Source of the DNA: Xenophilus aerolatus
GTDB taxonomy: Bacteria; Pseudomonadota; Gammaproteobacteria; Burkholderiales; Burkholderiaceae_C
Assembly (NCBI GenBank): GCA_029968055.1
Contig: JASCNX010000001.1
Coordinates: forward strand, 1,116,001-1,180,000
Direction: 5' to 3'
DNA length: 64,000 nt
A program made the translations under genes and the position numbers. The notes under the pieces were generated by a model. It was not told where the DNA came from, did not search any database, and saw only the letters and a list, made by a program, of their open reading frames with translations. The stretch's first letter is position 1. Every line of letters starts with the position of its first letter. Of this stretch, positions 20,131-27,999 are shown one piece after another.

Positions 20131-20958
20131 TCAGCCCGATAGCAGATCGGAACTGGGCGCCGCGCCGGGCATCATCAGCGCGAAGAGTTCGCTGCGGAAG
20201 TGAATGCCCAGCCTGCCGAAAGCGCGGTTGCGGTAGGTCTTGACCGTGGGCATTGCAACGCCCAGGTCGGCGGCAATGCCCTCCTGCGTCATGCCGCGCA
20301 GCAAGCGCAGACAGACCTCCTGCTCGCGCGCGGTCAGGGCCGGACACCGGGCCAGGAGGCGCGCGCGCAGGCTGGCCCCATCGTCCACCCGCATGAGCGC
20401 CACGTGCTTGCGCGCCAGCGCCATCAAAAGGCGGCCGGCGGCGCCGAAATCGGCGATCTGCCCGTCACTCAGGGCGCGCTGGTGCGTGTGGCGGTAGAAG
20501 TTGACCGCGAACAGGGCGCCCTCGTCCGCCACCTCGTCCTCGACCACCGAGACGCGCTCGAGCACGCCGTGCGCCTCGTACACCTTGGCGCGGTGCTCCG
20601 GCGGCACTTCGCCGGCGGTGATGTGGCACACGCGCAGCGGCGGCGCGCCGGTGTCGCGCAGCGTGCGGTCATGGCGGATCGGCCCGGACAGGTAGGCGCG
20701 CCAGCAGTCCCGGGTGGTGTCCGGCACGCCTCGGCTGCCGCTGACGAAGATGGCCGGACGCGGGCCGGTGCGGTAGACCGAGAACGATCCCACCGGCAGC
20801 GCCTGCGCCATGGCGTCGAGCAGGCAGGCGCCGAAGCCGGGCTCGCCCAGGGCCGGCACCACCTGCGGCATGCGCCGCGCCAGCAGCGCTTCGGCGCCTT
20901 CGGTCGCGGGTTCGGGGGTCCAGGTACGCATGGAAGTCGCTGCGGGTGAACCCGTCAT
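20131..20958 (-). CDS. LuxR-type HTH transcriptional regulator
   Basis: A regulator of about 275 residues. The C-terminal 60 residues form a LuxR/GerE HTH (LTAREQEVCLRLLRGMTQEG, then GVAMPTVKTYRNRAFGRLGI). The N-terminal 200 residues are a sensor-like domain I do not recognise, lacking clear autoinducer-binding landmarks. No receiver domain is visible. The start is uncertain: 20958 gives 275 residues, and the ATG at 20931 gives 266. It is divergent from the DUF3237 gene across under 50 bp, so it may regulate that gene. Confidence 0.82.
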   Translation of the reverse strand: MTGSPAATSMRTWTPEPATEGAEALLARRMPQVVPALGEPGFGACLLDAMAQALPVGSFSVYRTGPRPAIFVSGSRGVPDTTRDCWRAYLSGPIRHDRTLRDTGAPPLRVCHITAGEVPPEHRAKVYEAHGVLERVSVVEDEVADEGALFAVNFYRHTHQRALSDGQIADFGAAGRLLMALARKHVALMRVDDGASLRARLLARCPALTAREQEVCLRLLRGMTQEGIAADLGVAMPTVKTYRNRAFGRLGIHFRSELFALMMPGAAPSSDLLSG

Positions 20959-21005
20959 CTTCGCGGATGACAGCGTCGTCCGGCCACCGGACTTACGCTA
21001 GCGCC

Positions 21006-21494
21006 ATGCCTTCCGCCCATGCCGACACCGACCCGCTCGCCACCCCTGCCCTGGCCTGGTTCGCGGACGTGGCCGTCGACGTGGGTGAACCGCTGGTGCT
21101 GGGCCAAGGCCCCGGTGGCCTGCGCCGGGTGGTGCCCATCGTCGGCGGCAGCGCCCACGGCGAAGGCTGGCGCGCGCGCGTGCTGCCCGGGGGAGCGGAC
21201 TTCCAGCGCATCACCAGCGACACCGCCTCGGAGCTCGACGCGCGCTACGGCCTCGAGACCGACGCCGGCGATCGCATCTACGTCCAGAACCGCGCCGTGC
21301 GCACCGCGCCGGCCGAGGTCATGGCCAAGCTGCTGCGCGGCGAGCCGGTTGAGCCGGCACAGATCTACTTCCGCTGCAGCCCGAGTTTCGAGACCAGCTC
21401 GCCCGCGCTTCGGTGGATCACCGAGCGCCTGTTCGTCGGCGTGGGGGTCCGCCACCCGGCGCAGGTGGTGATGCGCTTCTTCACCGTGCTGTAG
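21006..21494 (+). CDS. DUF3237-family protein
   Basis: A 162-residue protein of the DUF3237 family (small beta-barrel-like, function unknown). Landmarks are GPGGLRRVVPIVGGSAHGEGW, VLPGGADFQ and the end ERLFVGVGVRHPAQVVMRFFTVL. Members often sit in catabolic clusters near Bug proteins, and here a Bug gene follows 43 bp downstream on the same strand, so they are probably co-transcribed. The ATG at 21006 is used; a GTG at 20946 is in frame but would add an unrelated segment overlapping the divergent promoter. Confidence 0.85.
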   Translation: MPSAHADTDPLATPALAWFADVAVDVGEPLVLGQGPGGLRRVVPIVGGSAHGEGWRARVLPGGADFQRITSDTASELDARYGLETDAGDRIYVQNRAVRTAPAEVMAKLLRGEPVEPAQIYFRCSPSFETSSPALRWITERLFVGVGVRHPAQVVMRFFTVL

Positions 21495-21537
21495 CGCCCG
21501 GTACCCTTTTTTTTCCAGCCCCCAAGAGGAGACAACC

Positions 21538-22554
21538 ATGACGAACGCCCCCACGACGGGCGCGCGCCGCCGCGCGCTCACGCTCATCGCCAGCGCCACG
21601 CTGAGCCTGGCCGGCGCCCTGGCCGCGTCGCAGGCCACGGCGCAGAACGCGCCCTACCCCAACCGGCCCGTGCGCATCATCGTCGGCTTCCCGGCCGGCA
21701 CGGGGCCCGACATCGTCGCCCGCCTGCTGGCGCAGAAGCTGTCCGAAGGCTGGGGCAACCTGGGTGTGATCGTCGACAACAAGCCCGGTGCCGGCGGCCT
21801 CATCGCCGCCAACGAAACCGTGCGGGCGCAGCCCGACGGCTACACCCTCATGCTCGGCGAAACCGGCCAGCTCGCCATCGCGCCCAGCAGCTACGGCAAG
21901 CTGCCCTACGACCCCAAGAAGGACTTCGTGCCCGTCAGCCAAGTCGTCACCAGCAACTTCATGCTGGTGGTCAACCCGGCCAAGGTGCCGGCCAGGAACG
22001 TCAAGGAGTTCGTCGACTGGACGAAGCAGCAGAAGGGCCTGTTCATGGGCACCTTCGGCGCCGGCACGCCCGGCCATTTCGGCGCCTACCTGTTCGGCGA
22101 CGCCATCGGCCTCAAGCCCGAACCTGTGCACTACAAGAACACCGGCGACGCGCTGGCCGGCCTCATGAGCGGCGACGTCTCGGGCGCCTTCGCCAGCGTG
22201 GGCCTGGCCACGCCGAACGTGAAGGCCGGCAAGCTGGTCGCCCTCGCCTCCAGCGGCGAAGCCCGCAGCGCCGGCCTTCCCGACGTGCCCACCTTCCGCG
22301 AGCACGGCTACCCGCAGCTGGTCTTCAACTCCTGGTTCGGCATCGTCGCGCCCGCCAAGACGCCCCCGGACATCGTCGCCAGGCTCGAGGCCGACATCCG
22401 CAAGGCCATGCAGTCGGCCGACGGCAAGGCCAGGATGGAAGACGCCGGCTTCGGGGTGACGGGCACCACCGCGCAGGAGTTCGCCCGCATCATCGACAGC
22501 GACACGGTGACCTGGGGCAAGGCGGTGAGGGCGACGGGCTTCAAGGCGGACTGA
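21538..22554 (+). CDS. Bug-family tripartite tricarboxylate transporter binding protein
   Basis: A 338-residue Bug/TctC-type periplasmic binding protein. It has a Sec signal of about 35 residues (SATLSLAGALAASQATAQ) and the mature start YPNRPVRIIVGFPAGTGPD. The conserved DNKPGAGG and PDGYTLMLG segments bind the carboxylate ligand in known members. An AAGAGGAGA ribosome site precedes the ATG. It converges on the six-gene operon 22595-26940, which makes it a plausible uptake partner for that pathway's substrate, although no TctAB genes are present. The ligand is unknown. Confidence 0.9.
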   Translation: MTNAPTTGARRRALTLIASATLSLAGALAASQATAQNAPYPNRPVRIIVGFPAGTGPDIVARLLAQKLSEGWGNLGVIVDNKPGAGGLIAANETVRAQPDGYTLMLGETGQLAIAPSSYGKLPYDPKKDFVPVSQVVTSNFMLVVNPAKVPARNVKEFVDWTKQQKGLFMGTFGAGTPGHFGAYLFGDAIGLKPEPVHYKNTGDALAGLMSGDVSGAFASVGLATPNVKAGKLVALASSGEARSAGLPDVPTFREHGYPQLVFNSWFGIVAPAKTPPDIVARLEADIRKAMQSADGKARMEDAGFGVTGTTAQEFARIIDSDTVTWGKAVRATGFKAD

Positions 22555-22594
22555 GATGGAGGGCGTCGCCGGCGCTGCGCCCGGCGAGCCAGGA

Positions 22595-23083
22595 TCACAC
22601 CCCGGCAGCGCTCAGCCGCAGCACCGCGGCCCGCAGCGCCAGCTCGTAACTGTCTACCCCGAAGCCGCAGATCTGCCCCGTCACGATGTCCGCGAACACG
22701 GAGTGGTGCCTGAAGGCCTCCCGCGCATGGATGTTGGACATGTGCAGCTCGACCACCGGGCAGGTCAGGATGGCCAGCGCATCGCGGATGCCGTAGCTGT
22801 AGTGCGTCCAGGCGCCGGCGTTGATGAGCACCGCGTCCTGCCGGTCCTCGAAGCCCTGGTGGATGCGCTCGCACATCTGCGCTTCGCTGTTGGTCTGGTA
22901 CGAATCGACCTCGACGCCGAGTTCCCGCGCCAGCCGCTGCAAGCGCGCGTCGATGTCCGCCAGCGTGACGGTGCCGTACTGCACCGGGTCGCGCTTGCCG
23001 AACATGTTGTGGTTGATGCCGTGCAGCATCAGCACCTTCTTTCGGGGCTGCCCGGTGGCGACGGACGACGCGGCGGTGCTCAT
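22595..23083 (-). CDS. Type II 3-dehydroquinate dehydratase-like protein (divergent AroQ)
   Basis: A 162-residue protein of the type II dehydroquinase fold. The N-terminal active-site loop is LHGINHNMFGKRDPVQYG, where ordinary AroQ has NGPNLNLLGxREPxxYG, so Asn, Arg and Tyr are kept but the loop is altered. The second motif is NAGAWTHYSYGIRDAL instead of NPGAYTHTS. The third, ELHMSNIHAREAFRHHS, keeps the catalytic His. These changes suggest a catabolic or altered-substrate paralogue rather than the biosynthetic enzyme. It is the last gene of the operon and overlaps the AroE-like gene by ATGA. Confidence 0.85.
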   Translation of the reverse strand: MSTAASSVATGQPRKKVLMLHGINHNMFGKRDPVQYGTVTLADIDARLQRLARELGVEVDSYQTNSEAQMCERIHQGFEDRQDAVLINAGAWTHYSYGIRDALAILTCPVVELHMSNIHAREAFRHHSVFADIVTGQICGFGVDSYELALRAAVLRLSAAGV

Positions 23084-23916
23084 CGGAGTGGGACCGTCAG
23101 TTGTTCGATCACGGCGCGGGTCTGCGGACGCACGCCGCGCCACCATTCGAAGGCCTCGGCCGCCTGCTCGACCAGCATGCCCACGCCGTCGGCCAGTTGG
23201 CGCACGCCGGCGTCGCGGGCCAGTTGCAGGAAGGGCGTCAGGCCCTTGCCATAGGCCAGCTCGTAAGCCAGTCCATCCGCCTGGAAGACGGTCGCGGGCA
23301 CGGGCGGCAAGGCGCCCGTGAGGCTGGCCGAGGTGGCGTTCACCACCAGGTCGAAGGCACCTTCCGCCGCAAGGTCGGTGTAGCTGCAGGCACGCACTGC
23401 CCTGCCCTTTTCCTCGACCTGCCCGGCCAGGGCCTCGGCCTTCGCGACGCTGCGGTTGGCAATCACCAGTTCCTCGGGGCCCGCTTCCACGAAGGGCAAC
23501 AGTGCACCACGCGCCGCGCCGCCGGCGCCCAGCAGCAGCACACGGCGCCCCGCCAGCGGCCGGTTCAGGTTCACGGCGATGTCGCGCAGCAGGCCGATGC
23601 CGTCGAAGCTCTCCGCCAGGATGCGGCCGTCCACGAATTTCAGGGCGTTCACTGCGCCCGCCATGCGGGCCCGCTCGCTCGACGCATCGGCCATCGCGAA
23701 GGCCCGCAGCTTGAAGGGGGCGGTGACGTTCAGGCCCTTGCCACCCTCGGCGATGAAGGACCGGACCACACCGGCGAACGCGCCCTCGGGCTCGAGCGGC
23801 CCCTCGATCGCGGTGTAGCGCAGGTCCTGCGCGGTCTGCTGCGCGAACTGCCCGTGGATGAGGGGCGACTTGGTGTGGCTGATCGGGTTGCCGATCACGG
23901 CATAGCTGTCGGTCAT
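23080..23916 (-). CDS. Shikimate dehydrogenase-like protein (AroE family)
   Basis: A 278-residue NAD(P)-dependent shikimate/quinate dehydrogenase family protein. NPISHTKSP at the start, the catalytic Lys in NVTAPFK and the nucleotide loop LLGAGGAARG are clear. The Asn in GAVNAL and the Asp of FDGIG match substrate residues, but the usual NTDG is replaced by SFDG and VNTL by VNAL. The Gln of VEQAAEAF is kept. It is coupled to the AroQ-like gene by an ATGA overlap and follows the CoA-transferase by 9 bp. The operon context favours a catabolic quinate/shikimate-type or related substrate over aromatic biosynthesis. Confidence 0.88.
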   Translation of the reverse strand: MTDSYAVIGNPISHTKSPLIHGQFAQQTAQDLRYTAIEGPLEPEGAFAGVVRSFIAEGGKGLNVTAPFKLRAFAMADASSERARMAGAVNALKFVDGRILAESFDGIGLLRDIAVNLNRPLAGRRVLLLGAGGAARGALLPFVEAGPEELVIANRSVAKAEALAGQVEEKGRAVRACSYTDLAAEGAFDLVVNATSASLTGALPPVPATVFQADGLAYELAYGKGLTPFLQLARDAGVRQLADGVGMLVEQAAEAFEWWRGVRPQTRAVIEQLTVPLR

Positions 23917-23925
23917 CGGAGGTCC

Positions 23926-25140
23926 TCAGCGGGAAAAGAGCACGCCATCGGTCTGCATGGCATCGATCTCGGCGGGCGAGAAGCCCAGGGCCTGCGCCAC
24001 CGGGGCGTTGTGCTGGCCCAGGTCGGGGGCCACCTGATGGATGGTGGTGTCGCAGTCGGAAAAGCGGAAAGGCAGGTTCGGCAGGCGCAGCGTGCCCAGG
24101 CGCGGATGCTGCTGTTCCACCACCATGCCGCGGGCCTGGATCTGCGGATCGGCCATCACTTCGTCGATGCGCTGCACCTTGGCGCTGGGCACGTCGATGC
24201 CGTCCAGCAGGCGCAGCACTTCGGCCACCGGCCGCGCCGCCACCCAGGGCTTGACCACGGCCAGGATGGCTTCGCGATGCGCGTTGCGGCCGCCGCTGTC
24301 GTGCAAGCGCGGGTCGCTGCCGAAGCCCGCCGGACCGCCCTGCTGCTCGACCAGCGCGGCAAAGCGCTTCCAGGCATCGTCCACCTGTGCGGCAATCACC
24401 AGGTCGCCATCGGCCGCCCGGAACACGCCGTAGAGCGTGGAGGTGGGCATGTCGTGCCCCGTCTGCGCCGGCAGCACGCCGCCCAGCGTGAAGCACTGCA
24501 CCGCATACTCGTGCATCGACACCAGCGTGTCGTACAGCGCCATGTCGATGTGCTGGCCCTTGCCGCTTTTCACCCGGCCCAGCAGCGCGGCGTTGATGGC
24601 CGCGACGGCATGGATGCCGGTGTACATGTCGCCCAGCGAGATGCGCAGCAACGGCGGCGCCTCGCCCGGCGTGCCCACCATCTGCATGATCCCGCTCTTG
24701 GCTTCGGCAATGAGGCCGAAGCCTGCGCGGTGCGCATCGGGACCGGTGTGGCCATAGGCCGAGATGGAGCAATACACGAGGCCCGGGTTGCGTGCCGACA
24801 GCTCGGCATAGCCCAGCCCGAGCCGGTCCAGTGCACCGGGTCGGTAGTTTTCGATGAACACGTCGGCCGAGTCGCACAGGCGCTGCATGAAGTCCTTGCC
24901 GCGCGGGTCCTTCATGTTCACGCTGACGCCCTGTTTGCCCATGTTGAGCTGCAGGAAGTAGCCGCTCTGCTGGTCGTCGAGCACGGTGGCGTGCTGCCGG
25001 CCGGCGTCGCCGCTGCCCGGCCGTTCGACCTTGATCACCTCCGCGCCCAGCGCCGCCAGGCAGCGGCCCACATAGGGCCCGGCCAGGAAGTGGCTGTAGT
25101 CGACGACGCGGATGCCTTCGAGGGGGCGCGCCTGCATCAT
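23926..25140 (-). CDS. CaiB/BaiF-family CoA-transferase
   Basis: A 404-residue type III CoA-transferase, which moves CoA between carboxylic acids. The start LEGIRVVDYSHFLAGPYVGR, the VERPGSGD loop, and the ENYRPGALDRLGLGY segment are family hallmarks. The catalytic Asp is expected in ISLGDMYTG near residue 173. Its ATG overlaps the MaoC stop (ATGA), and pairing of CaiB with MaoC is typical of modules that activate and hydrate unsaturated dicarboxylates such as itaconate or mesaconate. The acid used here is not known. Confidence 0.9.
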   Translation of the reverse strand: MMQARPLEGIRVVDYSHFLAGPYVGRCLAALGAEVIKVERPGSGDAGRQHATVLDDQQSGYFLQLNMGKQGVSVNMKDPRGKDFMQRLCDSADVFIENYRPGALDRLGLGYAELSARNPGLVYCSISAYGHTGPDAHRAGFGLIAEAKSGIMQMVGTPGEAPPLLRISLGDMYTGIHAVAAINAALLGRVKSGKGQHIDMALYDTLVSMHEYAVQCFTLGGVLPAQTGHDMPTSTLYGVFRAADGDLVIAAQVDDAWKRFAALVEQQGGPAGFGSDPRLHDSGGRNAHREAILAVVKPWVAARPVAEVLRLLDGIDVPSAKVQRIDEVMADPQIQARGMVVEQQHPRLGTLRLPNLPFRFSDCDTTIHQVAPDLGQHNAPVAQALGFSPAEIDAMQTDGVLFSR

Positions 25141-25595
25141 TGCGCTCCCGGGCGACGCGGCACCATGAGTCGGTGCTCGCCACGCTGCACGACCTGGCCC
25201 TGCTGGTTGATCAGCTCCGACGGCAGCACCACGATGCCCCAGCCCGGCTTGCTCTTGCTGGCACGCATGCTGCCGACGCGGAACTTCACGTGCAGCACGT
25301 CGTCGACCTTGATCGGCAGCAGGAAGTCCCACGTCCAGCCCAGGGACATGCCGGGCAGGAAACGGTAGTCGCTCTGCGTCTTCAGCCCATCGGCGATCGA
25401 CAGGCCGAACAGGCCGTGCGCGACGATCGAGCCGAAGTGGCTGGCGTTGGCATAGGCCTCGTCCACGTGCACCGGCGTGTGGTCGCCGGTGAGGTCGGCG
25501 TACGCCAGGATGCGCTGCCTGGTGACGGTGTAGCTCGGGCTGACGCACTCGTCGCCTTCGCGGGCGTCGTCCCAGTATCTTTCGGTGGTGCTCAT
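25137..25595 (-). CDS. MaoC-like enoyl-CoA hydratase
   Basis: A 152-residue hot-dog-fold protein with the hydratase-2 catalytic motif: Asp and His in ADLTGDHTPVHVDEAYA, followed by FGSIVAHGLFGLS. These residues add water across enoyl-CoA double bonds in characterised MaoC proteins. The ATG at 25595 gives the normal single-domain length. It lies 2 bp after the VOC gene and overlaps the CoA-transferase by four bases, so the three are probably translated as a unit. Confidence 0.9.
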   Translation of the reverse strand: MSTTERYWDDAREGDECVSPSYTVTRQRILAYADLTGDHTPVHVDEAYANASHFGSIVAHGLFGLSIADGLKTQSDYRFLPGMSLGWTWDFLLPIKVDDVLHVKFRVGSMRASKSKPGWGIVVLPSELINQQGQVVQRGEHRLMVPRRPGAQ

Positions 25596-25597
25596 GG

Positions 25598-25993
25598 TCA
25601 GGCCTCTGCGCGCGGGTCGATGGAAAGGGCCTGTGCGACGCACGCAGCCGGCCGGGCCTGGATGAATTCGATCGCGAGCCCGTCGGGCAGGCGCAGCCAG
25701 TTGCTGCCCTGCGGCATCTCGGTCACGCCGAAGGCGCGGGCCGCGGCGAGCGCTGCCTCCTGGTCCTCGCACATCACGCCCAGGTGGGCCAGGCGGCCTT
25801 CGGGCGCCTGATGGTCCGGGTCGTGGATGAACTGCAGGCCGCCCAGCGTCCAGTACTGGCGTGGCGCCTCGGCGGGCCCGTCGACTTCCCGCATGCCCAT
25901 GCCGAACACCTGCCGGAAGAAGTCGATGTGCCAGTGGATGTCCTTGACCCAGATGGCAACGTGCTCCAGGTAGGCTTTCTTGGGATGGATCAT
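25598..25993 (-). CDS. VOC-family (glyoxalase-like) protein
   Basis: A 131-residue vicinal oxygen chelate protein. The expected metal ligands are visible: His in YLEHVAIWVKD, His in LAHLGVMCED, and Glu in GLAIEFIQ. The fold covers lyases, isomerases, epimerases and dioxygenases, so the exact reaction is open; in a CoA pathway an acyl-CoA epimerase-like role is one option. It overlaps the PanE-like gene by ATGA and precedes MaoC by 2 bp. Confidence 0.85.
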   Translation of the reverse strand: MIHPKKAYLEHVAIWVKDIHWHIDFFRQVFGMGMREVDGPAEAPRQYWTLGGLQFIHDPDHQAPEGRLAHLGVMCEDQEAALAAARAFGVTEMPQGSNWLRLPDGLAIEFIQARPAACVAQALSIDPRAEA

Positions 25994-26940
25994 GCAGGGG
26001 TCTCCTTGGTTGTCTTGTCGGTCATGGCTCGCTCGATGCCCTTGATGCAGGCCACCAGCGTGGCGTTGACCGGCGTGGGCACGCCGTGGCGCCGGCCCCA
26101 GCGCACGACCGAGCCGTTGATGAAGTCGACCTCGGTCACCGAGCCTTTTTCCAGGCTCTGCAGCATCGAGGTCTTGAAGGCCGGAGGCAGGCCTGCGGAC
26201 GCCAGGGCCCACGCCTGCTCGGGCTCGGTCATCGAGAGCCGCACGCCGGCCGCCCGCGCGGCATCCATGGCCTCCTGCACCGCGGCCAGGGCCGTGGCCT
26301 TGAGCAGCGGCTCGTCGTAGAGCTGGCCGTAGGTGAGCCGGGTGATGCCGGTGATGGCGCCGGTGGCCACGTTCACCAGCAGCTTGTCCCACATGGTGCC
26401 GAGGATGTTGTCGCTGACGACGGTGTGCAGGCCCGCGGCCTCGAAGGCGGCGGCGATCGCCTCCACGCGCGCGGTCCGCCGGCCGTCCAGCTCGCCGATG
26501 TAGGTCGCCTTGCCCGCGACGCCCGACTGGATGTGGCCCGGCCCGCGCATCACTCCGCCGACGTAGGTTTTTCCGGCCAGCAGGCGCTCGCGCCCCACGA
26601 TGTCGGCCAGCAGGTCTTCGTGCCCCAAGCCGTTCTGAAGAGACAGGACCACCGTCTGCGGTCCCACCAGGCTCAGCGCACCGCGCATGGCGGCGTCGGT
26701 GTGGAAGGACTTGACCAGCACGACCACCAGGTCCACCACGCCGGAGTCTGCGGCCGTCGTGGATGCCTTCACCGCCACGCGGCGCGTGCCGGCGGCATCA
26801 TCCACGCGCAGGCCGGCGCGCTGCATGGCCTCGACATGGACGGCGGAGCGGTTGATCAACCAGGTTTCGTGGCCCGCCTCGGTCAGCGCGGCGCCGATGG
26901 CACAGCCGAGTGCGCCCGCACCCAGGATCGCAATCTTCAC
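25990..26940 (-). CDS. Ketopantoate reductase-like dehydrogenase (PanE/ApbA family)
   Basis: A 316-residue protein of the 2-dehydropantoate 2-reductase family. The NADP loop ILGAGALGCAIG is at the N-terminus, QNGLGHED in the middle, and the catalytic Lys and Asn are in MWDKLLVNVATGAIT. I chose the GTG at 26940 because AGGAGACATT lies directly upstream; a start further back has none. As first gene of a catabolic operon next to a LysR regulator it more likely oxidises or reduces a pathway intermediate than makes pantothenate. Confidence 0.88.
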   Translation of the reverse strand: MKIAILGAGALGCAIGAALTEAGHETWLINRSAVHVEAMQRAGLRVDDAAGTRRVAVKASTTAADSGVVDLVVVLVKSFHTDAAMRGALSLVGPQTVVLSLQNGLGHEDLLADIVGRERLLAGKTYVGGVMRGPGHIQSGVAGKATYIGELDGRRTARVEAIAAAFEAAGLHTVVSDNILGTMWDKLLVNVATGAITGITRLTYGQLYDEPLLKATALAAVQEAMDAARAAGVRLSMTEPEQAWALASAGLPPAFKTSMLQSLEKGSVTEVDFINGSVVRWGRRHGVPTPVNATLVACIKGIERAMTDKTTKETPA

Positions 26941-26992
26941 AATGTCTCCTTCAGGAGCCGTGACGATAGGCAGCGCCACCCCGGCCCGCAAT

Positions 26993-27027
26993 GCAATGAT
27001 TGCAATAGCTTCATTGCCTGGTGCAAT
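26993..27027. promoter_or_regulatory. Candidate LysR operator between the operon and its regulator
   Basis: Within the 95-bp divergent region, two dyads sit side by side: GCAATGATTGC at 26993-27003 and ATTGCCTGGTGCAAT at 27013-27027. The second fits the LysR T-N11-A box, and further GCAAT/ATTGC half-sites overlap. The spacing places them next to the LysR start and about 50 bases before the PanE-like start, as in typical recognition and activation sites. Confidence 0.6.
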
Positions 27028-27035
27028 ATCGGCGC

Positions 27036-27947
27036 ATGGGCACCCTCGACCTCCCCGAGCTCAAGCTGCTGCAGCTCTTCGACCTGCTCTACGCCGCGCG
27101 CAGCGTCACGCGCGTGGCCGAGCAGCTGGGGCAGAGCCAGCCGACGGTCAGCATCTGGCTCAACCGCCTGCGCGCGCACCTGAAGGACCCGCTGTTCGTC
27201 CGCACGCCGGGCGGCATGGCGCCCACCCCGCAGGCCGACGCACTCATCGGCCCCTGCCGCGACGTGCTGGAGTCGGTGCGCCGGCTGAGCTCATGGGAGC
27301 CCGACTTCAACCCGGCGACCGCCCGCCGGCGCTTTCGCATCTGCATGACCGACGCCAGCCATGTGGCCCTGCTGCCCCGCCTGCTGGCGAACGTGCGCGC
27401 CCAGGCGCCGGGCGTGCGCCTGGAGGCGGCCCGCATCGACGGGAACACCGAACGGGCGCTGGAGTCGGGTGAGGCGGACCTGGCCATCGGCTACGTGCCA
27501 TGGCTGGGCAACGGCGTGTACCAGCAGCAGCTCTACGAACAGGACTGGGTCTGCCTGGCCAACGCGCACCATCCCCGGCTGCGGGGCCGGCTGGGCATCC
27601 GGCAGTACCGGGCCGAGGGCCACATCACCATCGCGGCAGGGACCGGCGCGCAGTTGCTGGAGCAGGCGCTGGCGCGCGCGCGCATCGAGCGCGACGTGGT
27701 GCTGGAACTGCCGGGTTTTCTCGGCCTGGGCGCGATCATCCGCAGCACCGACCTGGTTGCCACGCTGCCGCGCCACATCGGGGAGACCCTGGCGCAGGCC
27801 AACGGCCTGTCGGTGTTCCGCTGCCCCGTGGCGGTCGAGGGCTTCGCGGTACGGCAGCACTGGCATGCCCGCTACCACCAGGACGCGGCCAATCGGTGGC
27901 TGAGGACGACCGTGATGGCGCTGTTCGGCTCGGGCGCCGCGGGTTAG
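27036..27947 (+). CDS. LysR-family transcriptional regulator of the adjacent operon
   Basis: A 303-residue LysR-type regulator. The HTH segment is FDLLYAARSVTRVAEQLGQS followed by QPTVSIWLNRLRAHLKDPLF, then the effector domain. The ATG at 27036 is preferred over a GTG at 27021 that overlaps the proposed operator. Its divergent position next to the PanE-like gene and the GCAAT dyads between them make it the probable activator or repressor of the six-gene operon. The inducer is unknown. Confidence 0.9.
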   Translation: MGTLDLPELKLLQLFDLLYAARSVTRVAEQLGQSQPTVSIWLNRLRAHLKDPLFVRTPGGMAPTPQADALIGPCRDVLESVRRLSSWEPDFNPATARRRFRICMTDASHVALLPRLLANVRAQAPGVRLEAARIDGNTERALESGEADLAIGYVPWLGNGVYQQQLYEQDWVCLANAHHPRLRGRLGIRQYRAEGHITIAAGTGAQLLEQALARARIERDVVLELPGFLGLGAIIRSTDLVATLPRHIGETLAQANGLSVFRCPVAVEGFAVRQHWHARYHQDAANRWLRTTVMALFGSGAAG

Positions 27948-27999
27948 CGGCGGGCGCGCACGCTGGGCGGCAAGCGCCGCTTGCGCCCACGCGAGTTGC

